Positions 20,458 to 31,900 of a DNA stretch of 64,000 nt are shown one piece after another. The first letter of the stretch is position 1. Each line of letters starts with the position of its first letter. This stretch comes from Notospermus geniculatus (Eukaryota; Nemertea; Pilidiophora; Heteronemertea; Lineidae). The notes below the pieces were generated by a model. That model ran no database searches. It was not told the DNA's origin and saw only the letters and a program-made list of their open reading frames with translations. The stretch covers positions 28,810 to 92,809 of the forward strand of contig NMRB01001872.1 of the NCBI GenBank assembly GCA_002633025.1, written 5' to 3'. Position numbers and translations under genes: made by a program.

Positions 20458-21186
20458 GGCGGGGGGCTACCTATGCCGACTTTATTGACGCTCTTTGAAA
20501 ACAAGCGTCCTAACATATATAATTATATTCATGACAAAAAGTAACTAATTGATGTCAACAAAATGTTTTAACTACTTTTATGCTTCCGTTCTGTGAAAGA
20601 ATTGTTCATTTTGACCAATTACGATGGAGTTAATTAAGTTATAACAAGTTGTCAAAATTTGAGTTCGCAAACAATTTTTGCAGACTTAGGATGCGACACA
20701 CCAGTTTCCAGCATAGTCTGTAACATACAGGCCAGGCCGCGTATTCATGAAACTACTTAAGTCTAAGTATGACACTTATCCTTTGTTCGACACAAAAGAT
20801 AAGTATCATTCTTAGACTTAAGTAGCTTTATGAACACGGGGCCTGATGCCTGCGGGGCCTAACGATCCGTTTTTTACGAAAGTACTTTCCATTTACTTTA
20901 ATTTATTACCGCTGGCAAGTTACTTCTTTGTTACGTAGATTTGCACTATTCGCGCTCTTTGAGTAAACTCTGTTCGGCCATTTGTCACCAAAGCACCAGC
21001 GACAGAGCTGAACAATACCTGCAGTGGACACAAAAGAATTAGGGTTGGCACGTACACTGATGATTGGTTTTCGAAAACAGTATATCGGGGTGATCGGATT
21101 TAATCTGAATGTGAATGACTGGTCGTTTCACCAGCGCACAAAGGCCAGTTACTGGGAATGAGCTCAGCTATAGGTAGCCCCCCGCC
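20458..21186. mobile_element. 729-bp MITE (element C)
   Basis: Ends GGCGGGGGGCTACCTAT and its mirror ataggtagccccccgcc, bordered by TTAA on both sides. The interior is non-coding and holds a second palindrome around 20745-20835 (catgaaactacttaagtcta and its reverse). Confidence 0.7.
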
Positions 21187-21210
21187 TTAAGTAAACAGTC
21201 CCTTTCGAAA

Positions 21211-21241
21211 CATTTTCGACCCCAATGGGTATCTTCCTCAG
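21211..21241 (-). ncRNA. Partial hammerhead-like motif
   Basis: On the minus strand CTGAGGA is followed by an imperfect stem (gataccc-att-ggggtc) and GAAA, then truncated by the nested elements. It is a relic of a Penelope end. Confidence 0.4.
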
Positions 21242-21307
21242 GCACTTTCTAGTAAGAGATTAAAGAAAAGAGTCTTTGAGTATTTTCTGATGATTTATTA
21301 TTTTTCA

Positions 21308-21842
21308 TAGGCCTAGGTCTAATTTTTCAAAATTTTAGCTCAAAGAGTGCAATATTTTGTGCAACAATTTTCTGACAGCCACGCGAGATCGATACGATAA
21401 AAAGTCGACAAGAAAAATAAAATGAAGTGAAACCAACGGAATGAAAAAAAAGAACTGTCACGGCAGGATTCGAACCCCTGTCCTTCTGCTTGGTAACCCG
21501 CGTGCTAACCACTTGGCCACTTCGCAGATTAAACAGCGATAGTGTCGAGCGCAATCTAGCGTCTTCGTTTGGAAAACACCTCTGCGGTTTGCTCTCTGCG
21601 AGCCGACATCTCTGCGAGAAAATATAACAATCGGGTAAAACTTTCGTGTTTACCGACAAACTTACATCTGTTTTGCAAGAAATATATTCGTTTTGGGAAA
21701 ACACACACGTTTTGCCGAAAATAATCACGTTTTGCATGTTTTGTATGTCTGTTTTTACACAGAAACATCTGTTTTGGCCCAAAAACATATGTTTTACACT
21801 TACAAATACGTTTTTTGCACGTCTAATTTATGCGGACATAAC
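21308..21842 (-). repeat. Dispersed repeat with tRNA-like box, copy 2
   Basis: Reverse-oriented copy of the unit at 19573-20160, with the tRNA-like A and B boxes at 21456-21526. This copy retains gtttgtcggtaaacacgaaa, the uninterrupted version of the site that carries a 1072-bp insertion in the copy at 48774-50440. Confidence 0.75.
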
Positions 21843-23169
21843 TGGCCATAGGTGGGAATTTATTAACTGGTTCAGGACAATGCAGGTAACTCGTCATTTT
21901 GAGCAAAACTTGGCGTACTTTTTGCAAACCAGGGTCGACAAATAACCACTTTCTTCTGAAAATTTCTTGTAGGTGGCTCCTTTCCGCAAGGCCCCCTCCA
22001 CCACACGATATTTTCGGCCCTGCTAGCTGCTCTGGGAGCGCTGCATAATTAATGAGCTAAACGTGCATCCAAGACTATACGCTTACTGCATACACAGGCA
22101 TGACAGGAGGTAACTGTGCAAATTAACAGTTCGATGCCTTTAATGCCGTCTTAAAATCTTCGTTGGAGGCATAGCCTACTCCCAATCGCAACTTTTCGAT
22201 GCCTTTTGGCGAGGGCTGCGACGGCGAGTCGGAGGACGCCATCTTCATCTTCTGTTTGCATAATTAATGGAGTCTAATTAATATTCATTATTGTCTGCTT
22301 GCCATCTAAGACTAAATTTCTGTAATTCGGCAAGCATTTGCTTGCCAAATAACCACTTCCATTCATGTAATATGTTAGGTTGTGTTTTGTTGCTAAACAT
22401 GTAAACACAAAACTAAACGCGTAACGCGTCACCTGGATTTACAGTGCTCCTGTTGCCATTTTTGAACATATTGGTCACACAAACGAAGCTTTACCGCCTC
22501 GGTAACCCACATCGGGCTGACAAAATTCTGATACTGGCTATAATAAGCCATACATCCGTAAAACCACAACAATCAAGAATGTCACAAAATGCTGATTAAC
22601 CTATACATGTATCATTACGTCATTAAATTCCTGACGAAGCATCCGATTGGCGGATTAAGTGTGCATGCTAAAACGGGAACTGAAGCTGGTAGCGAACTTC
22701 AAACGGCGTTACGAAGTGAGCACGGCATTGGTGTGAAAATAAGGACTCGACAGTGAATATTACACAAGTTAGAATCGCCATTTGATGGTTGATGGGATGT
22801 TCTCTGGAAACTTGAAATTGGATGTTCAAATCTTTTGTGCGATAGACTGGCATTGCTGTGGGAAAAGGATTACGAGGGGTCAGCAGGAATTCCATTTGCT
22901 TAATGATAAACCGATGGAACTTGAAGCATAAATAATTGGTTGAAAGTGGCGTTTCTGTAAACACCCTCTAACCGGGGGCATCAGTCACCTCATACGTAGG
23001 TTTTGACACTGATTGCAAATAAATTTACGAGCAATACATGTGTGGCAATTAAGGGGACTTCATGGCTGCCAATATCACCCATTGTCTGGTGTTTGAACAA
23101 AAGTTAACACCTATACCCCATGGTTGGGGGTTTCGCCTAAGTTTATAAAGTTGTGACTTACACAACCTC
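21843..23169. other. Non-coding, no gene recognised
   Basis: No open frame here resembles a known domain. TACATGTA occurs near 22602. I see no long inverted or tandem repeat. Confidence 0.5.
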
Positions 23170-23172
23170 TAA

Positions 23173-23423
23173 AGCCTAGTTTATACTTCGACGCAAGACC
23201 ATCGGCGTCCGACGCCAGATCAAATCTGGACGCCGACTTCGCCGAATTGATTCATAGTCCAGCGTACTTTAGCGACGGCGACCCGTTATGAAATGACTCA
23301 AGTATTTAGTAATAACAGCCTCGCGATCGGACGCCGACCAAATCGCACGACGGGCTCGGCGTCGAACGCAAGATCGCGCGTTGGTCGCCAGCGATGGTCG
23401 TGCGTCGAAGTATAAACTAGGCT
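23173..23423. mobile_element. Clean Harbinger-type MITE, 251 bp, TAA duplication
   Basis: Ends AGCCTAGTTTATACTTCGAC and its mirror, with TAA exactly on both sides (23170-23172 and 23424-23426). A 3-bp TWA target is the rule for PIF/Harbinger elements. It is the reference copy for the nested copies at 5131-5756. Non-coding. Confidence 0.85.
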
Positions 23424-23556
23424 TAACACCTAGGCCTACACCCTACGGTTCGTGGTTTTGGGTCCAAGTGCACAGAAATGTTCAAATTGCCTACAATACA
23501 AACCATAAGAAAGCAATACGCTCAAACTCATATATTACAGAATGACATCAATATAA

Positions 23557-23782
23557 AGAGCGGTTTACACATGCAACTTCGTGCAACTTGTTGCATAAAC
23601 CTGATGAGACCAAAAAGATTCATAAACATTGCATGTGTAAACGGGCATGCAACTTGTTGCGAACTGTTGCAACTCGATCACGCTCGATGTTGCATCGATT
23701 TTACTACGTCCCAGGTAGTTTGCAACAAGTTGCAAGTTGCAGCAACTTGCAACTTGGTGCAACCTAGTGTAAACCGCGCCTT
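23557..23782. mobile_element. MITE present only in duplication copy 1
   Basis: Inverted ends gcggtttacac and gtgtaaaccgc enclose blocks of gcaacttgttgcaa palindromes. The partner copy at about 38735 reads straight through (gattataagagcagg), giving an empty site. Flanks TAA and TTA/TAG fit a decayed TAA duplication. Confidence 0.8.
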
Positions 23783-24112
23783 TTAGAGCAGGAAAACAAG
23801 AATAAACGAATAGACAAGAGGAACAGTTCTTTTAAAGCTGAAGCATTTATTCTAATTCTGGCTTTCTGTAACGAGTTAGAGTGTTAACTGGGGACTATGT
23901 TGGCTTTCGAGCTAGTATCTCTCTTTTATCTTTTGATGTTCATACATGTACCTGAAAATAAAGGGAGAGATCGTACTGCATACAAATCAAACATACACTA
24001 CCAACACTCATTTGACATCTTACCAATGTATGTTAATACACAATTATACTAAATACTAAACAATACACAATACTAAATTTTTTTCACTTCTGGTAGCTCG
24101 GCTAGAAAGTGC

Positions 24113-24153
24113 CTGAGGAAGACCCCGGTTGGGGTCGAAAATTTGTGCAATTC
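24113..24153 (+). ncRNA. Hammerhead ribozyme-like core at a Penelope end
   Basis: CTGAGGA (fits CUGANGA), stem II GACCCC-GGTT-GGGGTC, GAAA, stem III aatt with loop tgtgc and aatt, then C at the cleavage position. Core bases and stems II and III all fit a hammerhead. I do not see a convincing stem I around it (agtgcc against ggagac). Sequence on both sides is like the Penelope ends at 20190 and 40860. Penelope-like elements are known to carry hammerhead motifs. Confidence 0.6.
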
Positions 24154-24720
24154 GGAGACGACGCTTCGTATCATATTAATACTAAATACGCAATATACAA
24201 TTCTGAGCGGCTGAAAAGGAAAAGGAGACACAAGCAATTGGGTGAATATAGCCTAGCTACAACATTACCGGTATATTATATAAAACTAGAAATTGACTTG
24301 TGAGTCAATTTGAAGACCGCCTTTGAAAATTCACTGATGAATTTTGTAAATAGGGGGCCTATGTTAGGGCAATGTAGAAACTGATGATATTGGGACTGAA
24401 CATGCGTCATTTACAGTGTAGGCCTACATTTATGATGTAGATGTACATGTCTTTACAGTGCGATTGTGTGTTTCACGGCGGCCAAGAGCAGCGGGTTATT
24501 TTTTTCAAAGTTAGGCCTACTAAATTTCACAATTGGTAAACTTAATTGTCGGGTCATGACCATTTAAATGTCATTGATTTCAGACAAATGTGCGTGTCAT
24601 TTTTCGCGAAATACGGGTAGGCCTGCATCATGGCACCGGACCAAATTCATTTCGATCTCTGATTGGCCAGAGGACCTGAAACGTGGTGTGCGTGGCGTCA
24701 CAGTTTGATCCGAGATGAGA

Positions 24721-24825
24721 TGACGTCAGCGAAAACCCCGCTACGGCGAGTGACGCTGCAGCGTCATGCTTGACGTCGTGGTGACGCTGCGTTCTTAGGC
24801 CCGACGTCATGGGTTGTTGACGTCA
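24721..24825. promoter_or_regulatory. Pair of TGACGTCA (CRE-type) sites
   Basis: Exact TGACGTCA palindromes at 24721-24728 and 24818-24825, with several further gacgtc/tgacgc words between. The segment is absent from the partner duplication copy. No gene start was identified beside it, so a regulatory role is only suggested by the motif. Confidence 0.3.
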
Positions 24826-25002
24826 TGGGCAAAGGTAAAATGCGTTAGGACAACAGACTTCATCTAATTAAACAGTTCATTGTTGGCGGATAACCCCCAA
24901 AATCAATAGGTAACATGCATATCCACAACTCCTGAAAGTTTCATCGCGATACGTGGCGTATTTTTTGAGTTATCCTGCCGAAACCACAGATTGGACGGAG
25001 AG

Positions 25003-25032
25003 AGAGAGAGAGAGATCGAGAGAGAGAGAGAA
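25003..25032. repeat. (GA)n microsatellite
   Basis: An interrupted run of GA dinucleotides. Confidence 0.9.
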
Positions 25033-25958
25033 ATCCAGTGAAACCAATGAAGACCACCACCTTGTGAGGTGTTGGCGGTCTTAAATACAACGGCAACACC
25101 ATTGTACAGCCAAACGCACAACAACATGACTGATTTCCACCATGACGACTTGTTAACTGATAAATAGGGGCAAAGTTATTATGTCATGTAGGTGACTCTT
25201 AAAATCCACTGTCAAACAACCATAACAACACGTACCGGTATACGAATGCACACGCGAATCCTGAGTTTGCCTGAACACCGAACACGAAGTCAGTTTGAGG
25301 CACAGCTCTGCGCGAATAGCATCAATTCATTTACCGCTACACTGTTCTGAAACATGATGTTTTTTGCACTCGCCCCAACCTCAATCACAGAGAGGCAATC
25401 AAAGAAAATGTGTATGTTTGTGGATTAGGCCAGCTAAAACCACAAGACTGTGTTCAGGGGCGCATTTCCCTCGAACTAGTCTCGGTCACAGCCGCTATTC
25501 CGAATCTGTGGAACGCTGGGAAAAGGGCTGGCTGCGCGAGACTATTCCCGAAAGAAGCTGATGATGCCCTCTATTGACGACATCTACAACTGGAATTCCA
25601 TCGTAATGGCATACATGTAGGCCTACTCGCTGGACAACAAGACCCCTCCTCTTTCCGCGGTAGGAACCCATGCAGACAATATCAAAATCTCTCCCCTCTC
25701 CTATACTATACTACTCTCGCCCCCAGAGTCCATTGCTCATTCTACTATTGCTGCCAGCGTCTTCGTGGTCGATGATTGCGGACACACGCCAGCGTTGGCT
25801 TGTGCGGCGAACAATCGGGTGGCCGACGCGAACAACCAGAAGAATGAGCGCATAACCACTGAATTATTCAGTGTAATACTATACTGACTACAGGTACTAA
25901 ATTTGATTAAATGGAATTTACGATGTATGCTACAAGCCTCAGGATTTTGGACCTTACC

Positions 25959-28900
25959 TCAGTCATAATAGTCCTGGCAAGTCTTGCAGCAAAAGGCTCT
26001 GTATGTTTCATTGGTACAGAAATCTGGATCACTGGCAGCTGACTCTTCACAATTCACGGCATTCATCAGCGCATTACCATATATACACCTCTCTTAAAGA
26101 AATGACAAACAAAACGCTATTCAGTTCATCTGATGAGAGCCAACTCTCAGCTACATGTAGTCCTTCGCACTGATGACGTCAAGATGGTCAATTTCAACGT
26201 TTAGCTAAGTTTGAACCGAAAGGCCTGGATCAGAAATATGGTTCAAGGTAAATTAGATAGGCCTAGTCTACCAGAGAACCTGGTAACAGCGGTCTTACCA
26301 GGTGCGGATGGCGCACGATAATCATTAACACAGTTCCCATTTATACACCACTGGAAAACAAAGAAAGTATCATAACTTGGGGGACCTGCTAAATGTATGA
26401 AGTCCACAGAACACGAGGCAACTTTTCGTGCTCTTGCTAGTAATTTATGGAAAGCAAAAAATTGTCTAGACCAGATGTTACCTTCTTATTTCCACAAGTC
26501 GTTCCAGGAAGTGCGCCAAATCCATTATGTTGATAATGATCAAAATCATTAACGCATACGACATCCATGCACATCGTGCTCTCCGCGATCGTACCCTGAA
26601 AGTAGTCGACATCGTATGGATGCGTAAAAATATACACCATGTTGGTACCGGTAACAAAATAATCTATTTAGTAAATGAAATTACATAATAACTTAATGAT
26701 TAAATGAACTTATTATTATATAAAACATAATAATAAAAAAAATAGCCAGTAGGCTATCACATTTTACCTGTTTAAACGTCAGTCGTACCAATCAGTATCG
26801 GATATTTCATATTGTGCGCGCCAGTCACCCACCAACCATACTGACCGCGGATGTTGGGGGCGACAAGCAGACCATTACGGCTCCGCAAACATGGTCAAAA
26901 CTGGGATACCGTACAAGGTTACGTACCCTGTAAAATTTATACCCAACTCCGTAGTATTGCGCACACTGCTGATCAATATGATACACCTGACCCACGTACG
27001 GCACCTTCGGAATATTGGCTCCTGGGTTCGGGACGTTCCTCAAACAATTCTCACCATCTCTTGAGAAAAAAAATAAGCCATCATCATTTGTCAGATAAGG
27101 AAACCGCGTTCAGGAGCCATATTCACGAAGCCTTCGCAACTTTGCGTCCACGCAAGTCTATTGTTTGGCTGCATATGGATGCCATATTGTTCACCGACTG
27201 CCTTACAATAGATTTGCGTGCACGCAAAGCTACGAAGGCTTCGTTAATATGGCCCAGGTTCTTTTCTGGTGGGATAGAGGCGGCGACTTTTTTGCCGTTA
27301 CCCGTATTTCATTGGCTGCTATTCATAAAAGTTAGCAAATGCTTTTAAGATTTGCACAGCGCGGTCCAATGTAAATGTACTGCAAAAGTTAAAGTTAACG
27401 CATTTGCTACCTTTTATGAATATCAGCCATTGTCACATCTCTCTAGATTCTTTGGAATTTTTAGACAACAACGCGGATCGAGCCAAAATTAAACTGTTGA
27501 GGTATATCACGGCGTACCTATTAAGTCTGTCAATAAACTTTCTGAATGACCTAATACTGCAGGGAGAGAAGAGGTATTGATTCCTATATTTGGTGCTTTC
27601 TGGACGTGCGCCATTCATGATAAAGTTGTCACTGGCAGGACAGCCCTTGCTTTTGTTGTATCCGTCGTGATCTGCATCCAGGCTGCAGAGAGAATGACAG
27701 TAACTGTGTATTACCAAGAATATATAAGTACCAAGAATGTACAACTCAAAATATGTGCCAAAAGTGAGTTTACTAATTTGCCTTTGGTGAACCTGTAACT
27801 GAAGGGATCTTAATTTGTAAAGGATTATTGTGTAGAGAAGATCATTACGAACAAAATGACACCTCCCGCAGTTATGTGCACTCAGAAATAACCGAGTTAC
27901 AGAGTAGTTTTGAGTGGACCATATTTTCGACAAATTGATATCGTACTTGATCTCAGGGTCGGGCACTCTGACCTAAACAACAAATCCATGGTTTCACCAA
28001 AATCAAAAAAAAATGTACGCCAATTATATGTCAGTCACTTTACATAAGAATATTGCCGATATTCTAAATAATACAATTCAGTCAACAACCGTTAAATCTA
28101 AACATTGCTTATTTAATTAGAAGGCCTATAATTACCGTACGCCCTCTATTATCAGCAAAAGTAACTTAATGCCCATCCGTTTGATTGATTGCTAAGTTGT
28201 ACATTCTTGGTACTTATATATTCTTGGTATTACGGAATGGTTTTCGCCTGCTGTGATGCCAACTCACCTACAGCCATGCAGATTGAGACAAGTAGGCCTA
28301 CGCTGAAGTTGACTGTGTACTAAGACTGTTTGCTACAAACATGACCTTCGTTGTTAGCAGTTTGCACCCTATTTTTTAACCCATGACCTATCGTCTGACT
28401 CTTACAGGTAGTACGGATGTCCCTCCAGCTGATGACCGCCGTCGCCACCAACTCAATATGACTTACTTGTGTCCAAGTTCATGAGAAATTGTGGTTATCA
28501 GAGTGAGGAAGAAGAGGTCATTCTGAATGATTGATACCCTGTTATCTTTACATACTCCCCTAAACCAAGTCTGGCCTGAAACATGACAGAAATGCATGAA
28601 AACGTGACAAACAGGTTAAAGCTGACCTGTATGAACAAAAACAGGAGATTCCAGCTTTGAAAAAACGCCACGGTGGGGGTCAAGAGAAACAGAAACGACC
28701 ATAAGGCGCTTTCAAAGTACCTCCAGAACATGATAGACTACCAGCCTATTTGGTGGCGCCACTGTATTCACCCTGGGTCTGTCAATGGAGTAACATCAAG
28801 AGATGGCGTCCAATGACGTCTGCAGGTTGAAGGCAAATACCAACCTGAACGTGGCCCCAAGGAACGGTGTATACAAACAGAACCCCGCTCTATTTGCTGA

Positions 28901-31900
28901 AAGGTTCAGGAAACAAATTCACGCGCCGGCACGGAGAGCGTGCCCGCCGTGGCGAACCGGGCGGAGTTCCAAACCAGAATGAATTCAATAGGATCAGCTG
29001 ACCTGCACATGACGTCACACCACTTTTTTTTAGACACAGACATAGTTTATTTCAATCTCAAATCTCCCATGTAATGGAGGTATCAGATGATACATGTCTG
29101 GTTATTACAAAATTGTGGTGTAAAAGTTTACAGCTCTTTCAAAATTGCATTGTACAACTTACACAACGCTTTGAGGTTCTCGTGGCCTTTAAAGTTCATG
29201 ATTCTACTGAACTAATGGGTGGGCCCGGCCCCTGGCGCCCAAACACCGAACCACGAAGCCCGTAGTTCGGTGTTCAGCCACCAGGGGCCAGACCCACAAA
29301 AGTTTACAGCCCTTTCAAAATTGCATTATACAACTTACACAACGCTTTGAGGTTCGTGGCCTTTAAAGTTCATGATTCTACTGAACTAAGGGGTGGGCAG
29401 TATAAGGAAAGTGCACGGATCTGGACGGAAGAGGAAGATTAGCCGCAAAGAGAAGGCTAAAATACACTAAAATATCCCTATTTCCAGGCTTTTTCCAAAT
29501 ACTATACCTACCTAAACTTGCAAACTAATAAAATCTCCTCCATCCAGATCCGTGCACTTTCCTTATACTATAAATTTCTCGAAAAATAAATAAATGGACA
29601 CAGAACAGTATCTTAGAGATTTATATTTCAATCCTGAAAGTTCTGTAGCTTATACGAATATTTCTCAAATATGGAAAAAAGTTAAAGAGGATAAAAAACT
29701 TATAAAATATAAACAAGTGAAAGAATTTTTAGATAATTTACCAACTTTTCAACTACATAAACCGGTTCATAAAAAATTCTTATTCAGAAAAACTATGGTC
29801 TCTTACATAGATCAGCAATGGCAAGCGGATTTAGTCGATATGCAGGCTTATGAAAAAAATAATAAAAATTATAAATATATCTTAACTGTGATCGATTTAT
29901 TCAGTAGATACGCTTGGGCTCTACCTCTAAAAAGTAAGAGAGGTGAAGAGGTTAAAGATTTATTCAAAACTATTTTTAAAGAGTCAAAACCTGAGAAAAT
30001 ACAGTTCGATGACGGTAAGGAATTTTATAACAAACATTTAAAGGAGTTACTAACTAAAAATGATATAGAATGGTTTTCCTCATTTTCGGATAAAAANTAC
30101 TGAACTGAAGTACATTTAAGTTCCAATATCTAACATTTGGAAATAGCCTCCTTCGGATATTTTCAAAATGTTGACAAGTAACAATATAATGGAATTCATC
30201 CAAAACATCAAATTGATTGCAAAGATGTCGGAACAGGTTCCACTACATTTCTGTATAACCTATCAGGTGCAGCTGGAATTTTCGAAGTGCCCGTCCTTAA
30301 CCGGACCAAGCTATAAATCTTTGACAAGGGTAACTTTTTAATGTATACTTCAAGACCAAAGTCGTGCTTAAACAAACGATAAATTGTACATTTACCATCC
30401 TCCAAAACCTTTCCTCTCCATTCTTGAACACTCTGGTCCATAAGTACCTGAGTGACAACAGCTCTTAAGTGGCCACTATTCATTATAAAATGATTATTCC
30501 ATACTCCTGTTAATCCACATATATCTAAAATTCTCTTAATAGAGCAACTCCAACCCTCAATCTGATAACCCCTATCCGTATGTTCCTGTACAATCTTATT
30601 CATTAAAACCGACCACTTTCCTTCCAGGTACACTGATTTAATCGTGACCAGAAGATTACCTGCTTCATTTTCACTTCAATATCAAGAGGATATCTCCCCA
30701 ACTCTCCATACAAAATTACACTGGGTGTGCGCAGTGTTAATTTCAACAAGTACTTGCAAAATTTTAAATGCACTCGTTCCAATAAATCAACTTTCTGAGA
30801 TCCCAAAATGCAAATCCATTTCTGAGATCCACTTAGGAAATGAATACAGTGGCGCCACCAAATTGGCCGGTAGTCTATCATGTTCTGGAGGTACACTGGT
30901 GGACAGAAATATTAGGACATTTTCAAAATTCTAAGTCATTTTCCTCTTATGCTTTCCTGTTGTCCCTAACCACTACATGTAATTATTTTTCTTATTAATC
31001 AGAACATTTTTACCTTGGCAAGTGGGTTATATAATCCCCTCTGATTGTCCATACAAAAGTTTATACAACCGGTTGCTGATCCATGAGCAACAAAGATAAA
31101 TATGATGGGTGCCATTAAAGCCTCTCTAATTCAAAGGCTAAAGCTATTGGAAGGGATGAAGCGTAAGTATGGATGAAGCGCATCATACATTGTCTTTGTT
31201 ATTCATATATCAGCAACCTCATGTCAATAACTTTCGGCATGGACAATCTCATTGCCGGCCACTTGCCAAGGTAAAAATGATCTGATTAACGAGAAAAATA
31301 ACTAGTGGTTAGAGACAAAAGGAAAGCAAAAGAGGAAAATGACTTAGAATTTTGAAAGTGTCCTAATATTTCTGTCCACCAGTGTTCTTCGAAGGGCATT
31401 CGCTCGGCACACTATTCTGGCTGATTTCGAACGGTTGATACTACAGAGAGAAAGAATGGTTGATGGCAGTAATAGGCCTGATACCTGTAGTTTAAATTTA
31501 GGCTTATGCAAGCCAACGGCAATAACTGTTCGCTGGTGTTGAAGAAGAATTCAGGCAGGTCCCTTGAGGTAAACTCCCTACTCAGATGTGTACCGCGCCC
31601 CCTTCGGTTGGGCCGCTCTAAGTCCTCGACCGTGGCAGACGATGTTAGCCTGATTCCACTGGCCTACTAAATCTTAGTCAGTCAGCGCCACCATCGATGC
31701 CCAGAGAAAACAAAGCTTGAGAACGTTAAAAAGCTTAGAGCAAGATCATGCGACTCGATATGGCCAATCAGAACAGGTCCTCAAAATATACTCGAAAATT
31801 TCTCAAAAAACCATATCGGTACAAAAAACAGAAGCCGATGAAATAATTCAACTTCCTTTATTCGGGACACGCTTAGATCCCAAATGATTTGAACGTGTAC

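Larger units (their letters stand above)
20186..21260. mobile_element. Penelope end split by three nested inverted-repeat elements
   Basis: A Penelope-end fragment (gacacacaaaatgatataat, 20188-20222) and its continuation with a hammerhead-like core (21209-21260, minus) are separated by nested elements. The outermost has ends AAAGGGGCTGTTTATTTAAG (about 20222) and its mirror near 21209. Inside it, element B (20239-20453, ends GCCTTCATTTTACC) and element C (20458-21186, ends GGCGGGGGGCTACC) abut, each bordered by TTAA. B and C look like MITEs with TTAA or TTA/TAA targets. A truncated copy of B occurs at about 50553-50660. Confidence 0.7.
23440..27713. repeat. Segmental duplication, copy 1 (partner 38620-42590)
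   Basis: Colinear with 38620-42590 in the same orientation over most of its length: shared blocks at 23470/38640, 23790/38740, 23910/39560, 25230/39990, 25370/40240, 25960/40640 and 26280-27710/41050-42590. It contains the five 3'-terminal exons of the ADAMTS-type gene. Differences are mostly discrete insertions (MITEs, Penelope ends, six-base TA scars), which lets insertions be dated relative to the duplication. Confidence 0.85.
29399..30097 (+). mobile_element. Polinton/Maverick end (integrase-proximal), truncated
   Basis: Starts with AGTATAAGG at 29399, a 171-bp hairpin, a 24-bp leader, then an integrase reading frame. The same order is found reversed at 55819-50670. Sequence outside the hairpin differs between the two copies while sequence inside is homologous, so 29399 is the element boundary. 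It breaks off at an N (30098) and continues as unrelated DNA, so either a deletion or an assembly join ends it. Confidence 0.75.

Noticed and set aside
28268-28290. Exon just upstream of the DADHDG exon of the ADAMTS-like gene, ending at GTGAGT
   Set aside because: The donor and phase would fit, but the residues (LHGC before SLDADHDG) do not give HExxH, and both copies are cut off at cagatt, so it cannot be confirmed.
29399-29569. Independent MITE rather than Polinton terminus
   Set aside because: In both copies the inner flank (leader and integrase start) is homologous and the outer flank is not, which fits an element end better.
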